The notes under the pieces are model-generated. The model made no database searches. It was not told the DNA's origin and saw only the letters and a program-made list of their open reading frames with translations. Below, piece after piece: positions 15,916 to 23,816 of a stretch of 35,321 bases of DNA. Positions within the stretch are counted from its first letter, which is position 1, and every line of letters begins with the position of its first letter. The stretch is from Verrucomicrobiota bacterium (GTDB lineage Bacteria; Verrucomicrobiota; Verrucomicrobiia; Opitutales; UBA953): positions 1 through 35,321 of the forward strand of contig JAURFU010000020.1 in assembly GCA_030834165.1 (NCBI GenBank), read 5' to 3'. A program made the translations under genes and the position numbers.

Positions 15916-16785
15916 TCAGCGGATCATCTGGCCTTCGCGCGAAGCCTTCTTGCGGAACTCGGCGAGGATGCGTCCGGTGAGCGGACCGGGCTTGCCGGTG
16001 CCGATCTTGCGCGCGTCGACTTCGATGACCGGGATGACTTCCGCGGCGGTGCCCGTGAGGAAGCATTCGTCGGCGTTCCAGACGTCGTAGCGGGTGATGT
16101 TGGTCTCGACGGCCGGGATGCCGAGGGCGGCGGCGACTTCGAGGGCGACCTGGCGGGTGATGCCGACGAGGGCGCCGGCATGGGAGGCCGGGGTGATCAG
16201 GCGTCCCTTGTGGATCAGGAAGACGTTGTCGCCGGTGCATTCGGAGACGTAACCCTGTTCGTTGAGCATCAGGCATTCGTGGAAGCCATGCTGCTGGGCC
16301 TCCATCTTCGCCATGATGTTGTTCAGGTAGTTGAGGGACTTGATCATCGGCGGCAGGGCGGCCGGGCTGATGCGTCGGGTCGGGGAGGTGATGATCCGCA
16401 TCCCCGTGGTGTAGAGTTCCTCCGGGTAGAGCTTGATCGAGTCGGCGATGCAGATGATCGACGGCGTCGGGCAGTTCTTCGGCGAGAGGCCGAGGTCCCC
16501 GAAGCCCCGGGAGACGACGAGGCGGATATAGCCGTCGGTCAGGTTGTTGCGGCGGCAGGATTCGCAGACGATCTCCGCGATCTCCTTGCGGGACCAAGGC
16601 ATGTCGAGGCAGAGGGCCTTGGCGGACATTTCCAGCCGCTCGAGGTGCTCGTCCAGCCGGAAGACGCAGCCTTGGTAGAGACGGATGCCTTCGAAGATGC
16701 CGTCGCCGTAGAGGAAACCATGGTCGAAGACGGAGATCTTGGCCTCCGCCTTGGGGTAGAACTTACCGTCGATGTAGACTTCCAT
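15916..16785 (-). CDS. ilvE: Branched-chain amino acid aminotransferase-like enzyme (PLP fold type IV)
   Basis: A 289-residue class IV aminotransferase. The N-terminus MEVYIDGKFYPKAEAKISVFDHGFLYGDGIFEGIR is typical of IlvE, the PLP lysine is Lys149 in MIKSLNYLNN, and the PLP-phosphate region GYVSECTGDNVF lies near residue 180. GTAAEVIPV near 250 also fits. It would interconvert Leu, Ile and Val with their keto acids using glutamate. D-amino-acid aminotransferase and aminodeoxychorismate lyase share this fold; SLNYLNN and the ECTGDN motif favour IlvE, but substrate range is not certain. No other ilv or leu genes are nearby. A hairpin with a T-run ends only ten bases before its ATG, which may act as a terminator for the gene upstream or as a leader control element. 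Confidence 0.85.
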   Translation of the reverse strand: MEVYIDGKFYPKAEAKISVFDHGFLYGDGIFEGIRLYQGCVFRLDEHLERLEMSAKALCLDMPWSRKEIAEIVCESCRRNNLTDGYIRLVVSRGFGDLGLSPKNCPTPSIICIADSIKLYPEELYTTGMRIITSPTRRISPAALPPMIKSLNYLNNIMAKMEAQQHGFHECLMLNEQGYVSECTGDNVFLIHKGRLITPASHAGALVGITRQVALEVAAALGIPAVETNITRYDVWNADECFLTGTAAEVIPVIEVDARKIGTGKPGPLTGRILAEFRKKASREGQMIR

Positions 16786-16790
16786 GGTGG

Positions 16791-16812
16791 TGAAAACCCA
16801 CCTTGGCGGGTT
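16791..16812 (-). terminator. Hairpin plus T-run just upstream of ilvE
   Basis: On the minus strand an 8-bp stem with one G-T pair (16795-16812, tight loop) is followed by TTTTCA. It lies between the PaaK-like gene and ilvE, ending about ten bases before the ilvE ATG. It could terminate transcripts of the upstream gene, or it could control read-through into ilvE. Confidence 0.45.
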
Positions 16813-16865
16813 GGGAGCGGTTTTTCCAGCCCGAAAGCCCCTTTTCCGGTGGTAATCTGGCCGAG

Positions 16866-18098
16866 TCAGGCCGACTCGCGGACGGTCAGGCGGAATTTGC
16901 CCGAGTCTTCCGGGGTGAGCAGGCCGACCGTGACCGAGGTGACCGGAGCGCCCAGCAGGACGGCAAGTCGTTCCTTGAGCGTCTCCTGGGCGGGAGCCAG
17001 GCCATCGTCGGTCATCGCAGGCAGGAGGCTGAGGTGCGCCGAGCCGTCCGGTTGCTGACGCAGCTGGTAGTGGGCGACGCCGCTGAGTCCTTTGAAGGCC
17101 GCGTCGACCTGCCGGGTGGTCACGATCCGTCCGTCGGCGCCACGGAGGGCGTCGCGCTTACGGCCGTGCACGAGGTAGCCGTCATCGACCTGTTCGACGA
17201 AGTCGCCGATCTCGTAGCGGAGCAAGGGCAGGTAAGGGTTGGTGAGCGTCGTGACCAGGAGTTCGCCGACGCCGGCCGCGGCCGTCGTTTCCAGGAGCGC
17301 GGTCTCGGGGCTCGGGCGCATGACGCCGTCGACGTCGACCAGCAGGTGGCCGGTCTCGCTCGAGCCGTAAAGGTCGATGACCGGCACGCCGAAGACGCGC
17401 TCCATGATGGCGCGATGCGTGACGCTGGTGAATTCATAGCTCGTCAGGATGAATCGCAGGGAAGGGAAGCGTCGGCCGTGCCTTTCGCAGTGCAGGGCGA
17501 ACCAGGCCCCGTGGACGGGGTCCACGTCGAGGAAGGCCGGCGCCCAGTCTGCGACTTCATCGGCCATCGTGGTCAGTTTGTCCTCGCCGAGGCTGAAGGG
17601 GATCCGCGTCTGGTTCACGTAACGGCTGTCGCCGAGCGTGCGTTGTTCGAGGTTGAGCCAGCGGTTGTAGCAGCTGACGCCGCTGCAGCCCGGCGTGGTC
17701 AGGACGGCGCGACGCAGGCTGACCCGTTCTCCGAGGAGCCCGGCGATGAGGGGATTCCTGATCAGGGCGCGACGTTCCTGCTCGGCCCACCAGGTCCTGC
17801 CGAAGACCACGCGCACGCTGGCGCCGGAAGTGCCGGAAGTGCTTTCCTCCTCGATGAGTCCGCGCGACAGCAAGGACTCGACCGACAGTCCTGGGGCAAG
17901 GAAACCCTCGGGGGAGTGCTCCCGCAGCTGGCTCTTCGTGATGCGCGGAAGGTCCGACAGGCGCGTGGCAGCATCGGCGAAGGCCGATTGCCAGACGGAT
18001 GAATCGTAGAAGGGGACTCCGGCGGTCTGGGCGATCGCGTCTCGCAGGCTCGAGACATCGTCGCTGGCGCGGGCGCTGGGAGCGGTCGTGGTCGGCAT
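16866..18098 (-). CDS. PaaK-like adenylate-forming enzyme (phenylacetate-CoA ligase family)
   Basis: A member of the ANL superfamily most like phenylacetate-CoA ligase and related stand-alone adenylating proteins. From ATG 18098 it has 410 residues; an in-frame ATG at 18146 would add 16 mostly hydrophobic residues, which is unlikely for a cytoplasmic enzyme. Core motifs are the P-loop ESTSGTSG at 85-92, LYGSSETG near 242, RYEIGDFVEQ near 295 (the conserved Asp of the ribose-binding motif) and HGRKRDAL near 312. The canonical catalytic Lys near the C-terminus may be the one in DSGKFRL. The substrate is unknown; there is no acyl carrier protein, thioesterase or CoA-pathway gene beside it. It is divergent from a Tat-exported oxidoreductase gene. 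Confidence 0.8.
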   Translation of the reverse strand: MPTTTAPSARASDDVSSLRDAIAQTAGVPFYDSSVWQSAFADAATRLSDLPRITKSQLREHSPEGFLAPGLSVESLLSRGLIEEESTSGTSGASVRVVFGRTWWAEQERRALIRNPLIAGLLGERVSLRRAVLTTPGCSGVSCYNRWLNLEQRTLGDSRYVNQTRIPFSLGEDKLTTMADEVADWAPAFLDVDPVHGAWFALHCERHGRRFPSLRFILTSYEFTSVTHRAIMERVFGVPVIDLYGSSETGHLLVDVDGVMRPSPETALLETTAAAGVGELLVTTLTNPYLPLLRYEIGDFVEQVDDGYLVHGRKRDALRGADGRIVTTRQVDAAFKGLSGVAHYQLRQQPDGSAHLSLLPAMTDDGLAPAQETLKERLAVLLGAPVTSVTVGLLTPEDSGKFRLTVRESA

Positions 18099-18239
18099 GA
18101 GACCAAGGAGCAAGCAAGCGATGCGAAAGCAAAACGGCGCCGTCATTTAACGGAGGAAACTTTGCATATAGCGGGTTTCGAGCCCGGCAGCTGGAACTAT
18201 CAGGATTGAACGCGGTCTTTCGTGTCCATATCACCCCGT

Positions 18240-19526
18240 ATGCGATTACCCCGTCGTTCATTCCTGCGTAAGGCCGCCGTCGCCGCGCTTGGCTTCACGA
18301 TCATCCCGCGTCACGTCCTCGGCCGCGGCTTCGTCCCGCCGAGCGAGACCTTGAACCATGTGATCGTCGGCTGCGGAGGCATCTCCTCGATGCACTCCGA
18401 GCCCCGCATGACGGGCAAGAACCGCATCGTCGGCATCTGCGACGTCGACGCCCAGCGCGTGCAGAAGAAGCTCGACCGCATCAAGCAGGCCGGCGGCGGC
18501 ACGCCCATGACGGCCGAGGATTTCCGCGAAGTGATCGCCTTGCCCGACGCCGACGTCGTCCACGTCTGCACGCCGCCGCATTGGCACGGCGTCATCGCCG
18601 CCATGGCCGCGCGTCGCGGCAAGGCCGTCTGGTGCGAGAAGCCGCTGACGCGCACGATCGGGGAGGGCATCGCCCTGAGCCGCGTCGTGCAGCAGACCGG
18701 CGTGCCTTTCCGCGTGAACACCTGGTTCCGTCTCAACCGCACGAACTACTACGGCGTCGGCCCGGCCCGCGAGATCCGTCGCGTCGTCGCGAGCGGCGTC
18801 CTCGGCGGTCCGCTGACGGTGCGGCTCGCCCCCGTGGGCGGCATCCAGTGGAAGGTCAACCTCTGGACCGGCAAGCCGGACCTCCAGCCTCAGCCGGTGC
18901 CTTCGCACCTCAACTGGGACCTCTACTGCGGTCCCTCGCAGCTGATCCCTTACCACCCGCATCGCTGCCACGGTTCCTTCCGCGGTTACTGGAACTTCGA
19001 CCAAGGCGGCCTGGGTGACATGGGCCAGCACTTCCTCGATCCGGTGCAGTACTTCCTCGGCAAGGACGGGGAGTCCCCGGTCAGCGTCGAGTGCGACGCT
19101 CCGCCTCAGGACGCCATGGCCTGCGGCGTCTGGAAGACCGTCACGCTCACCTACAAGGACGGCACGCGCATCATCCTCGAGTCCGAACTCGCCGAGCGTA
19201 ATCCGGAGAATCCCTTCCTCGAAGGCCCGAACGGCAAGCTCTTCGCCGGCATGCGTTGCAGCCGTCCGGAACTGCTGGCCAAGGCCGCCGAATTCCCGCT
19301 GCCGGAGTATCAGGAAGACGACTTCGACCTCTGCGCCCGGGAGAAGCGCCCGTTCGGTTACGGCGTCAACGAGGCCTTCCGCAGCTCCACGCTCGTGAAC
19401 CTCGCCGCCCTGAGCGTCCGTCTCGGCCGTAAGCTGACCTTCAAGGCCGACGGTTCCGGCTTCGTCGGCGACGACCAGGCCAATCAACTCCACTCTCCCG
19501 CCCTCCGCGGCAGCTGGTCCATCTGA
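18240..19526 (+). CDS. Tat-exported Gfo/Idh/MocA-family oxidoreductase
   Basis: An NAD(P)-dependent oxidoreductase of the Gfo/Idh/MocA family, 428 residues, with a twin-arginine signal: RRSFLRKAAVAALGF near residues 5-19. The nucleotide-binding Rossmann fold starts with VIVGCGGISS, and the family EKPLTRT motif is near residue 133, supplying the catalytic Lys. WNFDQGGLGDMGQHFLDP near 258-275 is typical of the secreted members common in Planctomycetes and Verrucomicrobia, which are thought to act on sugars. The ATG at 18240 was preferred to a GTG at 18222 because the twin-arginine motif then sits close to the N-terminus. The substrate is not predictable. The next gene starts 23 bases after the stop. 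Confidence 0.9.
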   Translation: MRLPRRSFLRKAAVAALGFTIIPRHVLGRGFVPPSETLNHVIVGCGGISSMHSEPRMTGKNRIVGICDVDAQRVQKKLDRIKQAGGGTPMTAEDFREVIALPDADVVHVCTPPHWHGVIAAMAARRGKAVWCEKPLTRTIGEGIALSRVVQQTGVPFRVNTWFRLNRTNYYGVGPAREIRRVVASGVLGGPLTVRLAPVGGIQWKVNLWTGKPDLQPQPVPSHLNWDLYCGPSQLIPYHPHRCHGSFRGYWNFDQGGLGDMGQHFLDPVQYFLGKDGESPVSVECDAPPQDAMACGVWKTVTLTYKDGTRIILESELAERNPENPFLEGPNGKLFAGMRCSRPELLAKAAEFPLPEYQEDDFDLCAREKRPFGYGVNEAFRSSTLVNLAALSVRLGRKLTFKADGSGFVGDDQANQLHSPALRGSWSI

Positions 19527-19549
19527 GCCCACTCCCGCCCGTCACGATC

Positions 19550-20437
19550 ATGAAGCCTTTCGTCCTCTTCCTCGCCTGCGTCGCCGGCCTCGTCGGTCAC
19601 GCCGCCGACGTCCCGTCCGACGCCACCTTCGCGGACCTCGCGGTCCCCGAGAAGCGGCTCGCCGCCCAGCAGGCCATCCTCGACCACTCCCGCGGCTTCA
19701 CCAACGCCTCGCCCGAAGCCAAGGCCTGGTTCGAGCGCGTGCGCACGGCGGCCAAGACCGTCGAAAATCCCGAGGCGCAGGCCGCGCTGCAGCAGGTCCT
19801 CCTCTTCGAACCGAGCGGCAAGCCGCGCCTGCCCTTGAATCCCAAGCAGGCGCAGCGGTATGACCCGCCGGCCGGGACCACGCCGGAGACCAAGCTCGCC
19901 GAACTCGAGCGCATGCTGGACCTGCGCGGCTCCGCGAAGGAGTATCCGCTGACGGTCGAAGAACTCGTCGCCCTCACGAAGCACGAGGACTTCGCCACCG
20001 CCCAACGCGCGAACCGTCTGCTCCGCCGCGTGAGTTCCGCCGCCGCCGCCCCGATCCTCTGGGAACGTCTCGCCAAGCTCTCCCAACGCTCGCAGGTGCA
20101 GGAGGTGGAGGATGAGATCCTCCGCCTGCCCGCGTCGTTGGCCGCCAAGCACCTGCCGGTCGAGTTCGCCGGCGCCTCGCTCGCCTCGAAGGCCGCCTGG
20201 GTGCGCCTCGCCGCCGTCCGCGCCAATCGTCTCAGCAAGGCCGGCAAGGCCTTGCGTCCCGCTTTGCTCCCGCTGCTCAAAGGTCCGGCCAACGAGCTGA
20301 CCGAAGCCGCCTGGGCCGCCGTGCCCCGGTTGTTCTCGGAGGCCGACCGCGCCGCGCTGACGGAGGCCGCGCAAGGCCTCTCCGAGCGACTCGCGCCTAA
20401 GGCCAAGGCCGCCTTGGAAGCCTTGCCCGCCAAGTAA
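19550..20437 (+). CDS. Secreted alpha-helical repeat protein of unknown function
   Basis: 295 residues, not recognised. A signal peptide (FVLFLACVAGLVGHA at residues 4-18) precedes an Ala-, Leu- and Lys-rich mature part that appears entirely helical and repeat-like. Helix pairs such as SKAAWVRLAAVRANRLSKAGKA near 215-236 and LTEAAWAAVPRLFSEADRAALTEAA near 250-275 resemble HEAT or ARM repeats, although no strict repeat can be aligned by eye. It follows the Tat oxidoreductase by 23 bases and may be co-transcribed with it. It is likely periplasmic. Nothing suggests catalysis. Confidence 0.75.
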   Translation: MKPFVLFLACVAGLVGHAADVPSDATFADLAVPEKRLAAQQAILDHSRGFTNASPEAKAWFERVRTAAKTVENPEAQAALQQVLLFEPSGKPRLPLNPKQAQRYDPPAGTTPETKLAELERMLDLRGSAKEYPLTVEELVALTKHEDFATAQRANRLLRRVSSAAAAPILWERLAKLSQRSQVQEVEDEILRLPASLAAKHLPVEFAGASLASKAAWVRLAAVRANRLSKAGKALRPALLPLLKGPANELTEAAWAAVPRLFSEADRAALTEAAQGLSERLAPKAKAALEALPAK

Positions 20438-20491
20438 TCCTCCCGACGCTTGTCGCTTGCCGAGGGGCGGGGTGACCCTTGCTATGGTCGC

Positions 20492-21061
20492 ATGTCGCCC
20501 GTGGCCAACAAGGACAACTCGCCGAACCTGATCCTCGCCGGATTCATGGGCACGGGGAAGTCCGCGCTCGGACGGCAGCTGGCGAAGCGCTGGCGCCGGC
20601 CTTTCTACGACACCGACGAGCTCGTCGAGAAGCTGGCCGGCGCCACGATCGCGGACATCTTCGCCCAGCATGGCGAGGAGCACTTCCGCGGCCTCGAGCG
20701 TCAGGTCGTCGAGACCATGCTGCCCGACTGCGGCGCCGTCATCGCCTGCGGCGGGGGCCTCGTCGTGCCCCCGGGCATGGGCGAACTCGTCCGTTCCAAA
20801 GGCATCATCGTGACCCTGTTCGCCTCGGTGGACACCATCCTGCGCCGCACGGCCGGCAATTCCCGCCGCCCGCTGCTCAAGGGCGAAGAACCCGAGGCCC
20901 GTATCCGCGAACTCATGAAGAAGCGCGAGCAGGCCTACATGCAGGCGGGCATCGCCGTCTATACCGACGGCCGTTCTCTCCAGCAGCTCTGCGTGATCGT
21001 CGAACGTGTCTACGAGCGCGAGGCGCGGGCCCTGCTCAGGTCGCGTCCGAAGCCGGAGTGA
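20492..21061 (+). CDS. aroK: Shikimate kinase
   Basis: Phosphorylates shikimate with ATP, step five of the chorismate pathway. From ATG 20492 the product has 189 residues. An upstream in-frame TTG (20450) is not supported by conservation. Motifs: Walker A GFMGTGKS at 17-24, shikimate-binding D-T-D at 40-42, FRGLERQVV (with the substrate Arg) at 65-73, the CGGG motif near 87, and the LID-region arginines RRTAGNSRRPLL near 120-131. It fits with DAHP synthase and trpD elsewhere in the window. The last 26 bases overlap the 3' end of aat on the opposite strand. TATGGT just before the start (20483-20488) was looked at as a -10 but is too close to the ATG. Confidence 0.95.
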   Translation: MSPVANKDNSPNLILAGFMGTGKSALGRQLAKRWRRPFYDTDELVEKLAGATIADIFAQHGEEHFRGLERQVVETMLPDCGAVIACGGGLVVPPGMGELVRSKGIIVTLFASVDTILRRTAGNSRRPLLKGEEPEARIRELMKKREQAYMQAGIAVYTDGRSLQQLCVIVERVYEREARALLRSRPKPE

Positions 21062-21716
21062 CGAACGCGTCGCCCTCGGGCGGCTCGTCGCGGAACCGCT
21101 TCACGACGGCGAGGAACTCCGACCGGTCGACCGCGAAGGCGCCCAGGCGGGCGAGGTGCTCCGTCGGTACCTGGCAGTCGATGAGGACGTAGCCGGCGGC
21201 GGCGAGGCGGGCGACGAGCGTCGCGAAGCCGACCTTGGAGGCGTCCGCCTTGAGGTGGAACATCGACTCGCCGTGGAAGAGCCGGCCGAGCGCGACGCCG
21301 TAGAGGCCGCCGACCAGTTGGCCTTGCCAGGATACCTCGACGCTGTGGGCCACGCCGCGGCGGTGCAGGTCGCAGTAGGCGGCGATCATCTCCTCGGTGA
21401 TCCAAGTGCCGTCCTGGCCGGGGCGGGGGACCTCCGAACAGCGTCGCATGACCGTCTCGAAGGAACGGTCGAAGGTCACCGACCAGCCCGCCTTGCGCAT
21501 CGTCTTGCGGAGGCTGTCGGTGTGGCGGAAGTCCGCCGGACGCATCACGAACCGCGGATCAGGACACCACCATTTCACGGGTTCGCCGGCGGAATACCAA
21601 GGGAAGACGCCGGCGCGATAGGCGCCGATGAGGGCGTCCGCGTCCAGCCTGCCTCCGCGGGCCAGAGGCGCCTGCGTCGGGCCTTTCGCCGGGTCTCCGC
21701 GGGTCCATTCCTGCAT
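21036..21716 (-). CDS. aat: Leucyl/phenylalanyl-tRNA-protein transferase
   Basis: Transfers Leu or Phe from tRNA to the N-terminus of proteins bearing Arg or Lys, marking them for ClpAP in the N-degron pathway. The 226-residue product has the family's fold: GAYRAGVFPWYSAGEPVKWWCPDPR (31-55), TWITEEMIAAYCDLH (104-118), then GGLYG (136-140), FHGESMF (147-153) and LIDCQVP near 178. The N-terminus is shorter than in E. coli, starting just before the helix that leads to FPWY. No clpS is nearby. The 3' end overlaps that of aroK by 26 bases on the opposite strand. Confidence 0.95.
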   Translation of the reverse strand: MQEWTRGDPAKGPTQAPLARGGRLDADALIGAYRAGVFPWYSAGEPVKWWCPDPRFVMRPADFRHTDSLRKTMRKAGWSVTFDRSFETVMRRCSEVPRPGQDGTWITEEMIAAYCDLHRRGVAHSVEVSWQGQLVGGLYGVALGRLFHGESMFHLKADASKVGFATLVARLAAAGYVLIDCQVPTEHLARLGAFAVDRSEFLAVVKRFRDEPPEGDAFVTPASDAT

Positions 21717-21753
21717 CGGCGGACTTTCGCCGAGACGGACGCCGCGGGCAAGT

Positions 21754-22089
21754 TCAGTCCTTGGTGATGTTGTAGACCGACGGGATCGAGATGCCGAGCT
21801 CGGCGGCGATCTCGCGGACCGGGGCGCCCTTGCGGCGCATCGCCTGGGCCTTGTTGCGCATGCTGTCGGAAATCTGGGCGCGGGCGCGGTTGGGGCGCGA
21901 GAGGAGCTTGATCAGACGCTTGGCCAGCTCGGGCTTCGAGAGGCCCGCGACTTCGCGTTCGATCATCGACTGGCGCTCGCTGTGCTCGTCTTCCCAGGCC
22001 TGCACGGCCAGGTCGCGGGCCTTGGAGAGGGCGGCGCGGACGTAGGCGTCCTTGGAGTTGAAGGCGGAGGGGTCGAGGTCGATTTTCAT
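21754..22089 (-). CDS. Small HTH protein of unknown function
   Basis: 111 residues from ATG 22089; a start nine codons further upstream would add a Pro-rich tail and is less likely. The C-terminal third carries a helix-turn-helix (MRRKGAPVREIAAELGISIPSVYNITKD, about residues 83-110, read in two helices) of the Hin/resolvase type, ending at the protein's very C-terminus. The N-terminal two thirds look helical and charged, with no catalytic serine or other recombinase residue, so this is not a resolvase. A DNA-binding role is likely; its targets are unknown. It follows nadA on the same strand after a 153-base, AT-rich spacer that contains promoter-like and inverted-repeat elements. Confidence 0.75.
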   Translation of the reverse strand: MKIDLDPSAFNSKDAYVRAALSKARDLAVQAWEDEHSERQSMIEREVAGLSKPELAKRLIKLLSRPNRARAQISDSMRNKAQAMRRKGAPVREIAAELGISIPSVYNITKD

Positions 22090-22141
22090 GGGTGGGTGCG
22101 GAGGTTCGGGCGTCACCTGAGTTTGTCTCCGACAATCCTGA

Positions 22142-22216
22142 GGTTAGGCCAGCACCCTCAAGGGTTTTATAATATTCCCAATTGTCAAACTATGGTAAAA
22201 AATATTTACCCTAACC
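22142..22216. promoter_or_regulatory. AT-rich spacer with nested inverted repeats
   Basis: In an otherwise very GC-rich window this spacer between nadA and the HTH gene is strikingly AT-rich. It holds GGTAAA/TTTACC (22194-22199 with 22205-22210), an outer pair GGTTAGG/CCTAACC (22142-22148 with 22210-22216), a minus-strand TTGACA (22183-22188) and a plus-strand TATAAT (22168-22173). No -35/-10 pair has canonical spacing. The likely roles are the promoter or operator of the HTH gene, with self-regulation possible, or a weak terminator of nadA. Confidence 0.45.
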
Positions 22217-22242
22217 GCCGCCGCCGGCTTTTTGCGTCCGTC

Positions 22243-23216
<974 letters not shown>

Positions 23217-23220
<4 letters not shown>

Positions 23221-23696
23221 GGGTGGGCGTTCTTGCGGCGCGGGCAGCGCTCGTTGAGGCAGGCGGCGGTGACCTGGAGTTTCTGGGAGATCGGGCGCAT
23301 GCCGTGCTTGGCGGCGACGGCCTTGCCATACCATTCCATGAACGGCGCGTCGACCTCGACGATCGAATCGCAGTTCTCGCAGATGAGCTGGGCGCGGAAG
23401 GTCTCGCTGCCGCCCTCGGCGAGGTAATATTTCTGGTCGCGGCCGACGTCCATCTCGCGGATGACGTTGCTGCCGACGAGGAGGGGCAGGGCGCGGTAGA
23501 TCGTCGCGCGGGAGACGCTGCGGTCGATCGAACGGGCTTTCTTCAGCAGGTCTTCGGCGGTGTAGTGCCCCTGGATGGCCCGGGCCGCCTCGAAGACGGC
23601 CATCCGCTGACGGGTCGCCCGCAGCCCCTTCTCGGCGATGAACGCCTTGAAGGCTCCCGATTGCACCGCGGATTCTGGATTGGGTTGCTTGGGCAT
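23217..23696 (-). CDS. Fur-family regulator lacking most sensor-metal ligands
   Basis: A 159-residue Fur/PerR-like protein. The ATG at 23696 is preferred; a GTG five codons upstream is possible. The winged-helix N-terminus is well kept: GLRATRQRMAVFEA (24-37), GHYTAEDLLKKA (43-54), SVSRATIYRALPLL (60-73). The structural zinc set is complete: Cys106, Cys109 (LICENC) and Cys146, Cys151. The sensor site is not. Where Fur has HHHDHLIC this protein has TFRAQLIC (99-106), and the C-terminal His of Fur (NHSL) is Gln138. Only His44 of the usual set remains, with Glu114 in the acidic position. It is translationally coupled to nadA, which suggests a role in NAD supply rather than plain iron sensing. 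Confidence 0.9.
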
Positions 23697-23701
23697 GCCG
23701 A

Positions 23702-23725
23702 TTTGAGACACTTTTGATACTGAAA
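23702..23725. promoter_or_regulatory. Imperfect palindrome at the Fur-like gene start, candidate operator
   Basis: An AT-rich, partly symmetric element (TTTGAG at 23702-23707 against CTGAAA at 23720-23725, with mismatches inside) lies six bases upstream of the Fur-like ATG. It overlaps a minus-strand TATCAA (23714-23719) that might be a -10, although the nearest -35-like TTGACG (23734-23739) is only 14 bases away. Autoregulation is the natural guess. Confidence 0.3.
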
Positions 23726-23753
23726 GCCCGTCGCGTCAACCCGGGACGCGTCA

Positions 23754-23782
23754 TTGACACCCGCCCCTCGTAGCCCTTCATT
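23754..23782 (+). promoter_or_regulatory. Candidate promoter of DAHP synthase
   Basis: A perfect TTGACA (23754-23759) is followed after exactly 17 bases by TTCATT (23777-23782), which matches the -10 consensus at three positions. The implied leader is about 28 bases. Confidence 0.4.
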
Positions 23783-23816
23783 TGCCCTCTTTTCCCTCAG
23801 GGAAGCCCGCCTACCG

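Noticed and set aside
14085-15980. A 631-codon plus-strand frame antisense to exporter subunit A
   Set aside because: The composition is Glu/Asp/Gly/Arg-rich, there is no domain, and the opposite strand codes for a clear ABC protein.
18171-18186. A CGGG-TTTCGAG-CCCG hairpin resembling a tRNA T-arm
   Set aside because: No matching acceptor, D or anticodon arms can be drawn around it.
21754-22089. A truncated site-specific recombinase
   Set aside because: The HTH resembles Hin, but the N-terminal part has no trace of the catalytic serine domain, and no mobile-element features surround it.
22168-22173. A perfect TATAAT on the plus strand
   Set aside because: No -35 lies at suitable distance, and the transcript would run antisense into nadA. 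It is more likely part of the AT-rich control region.
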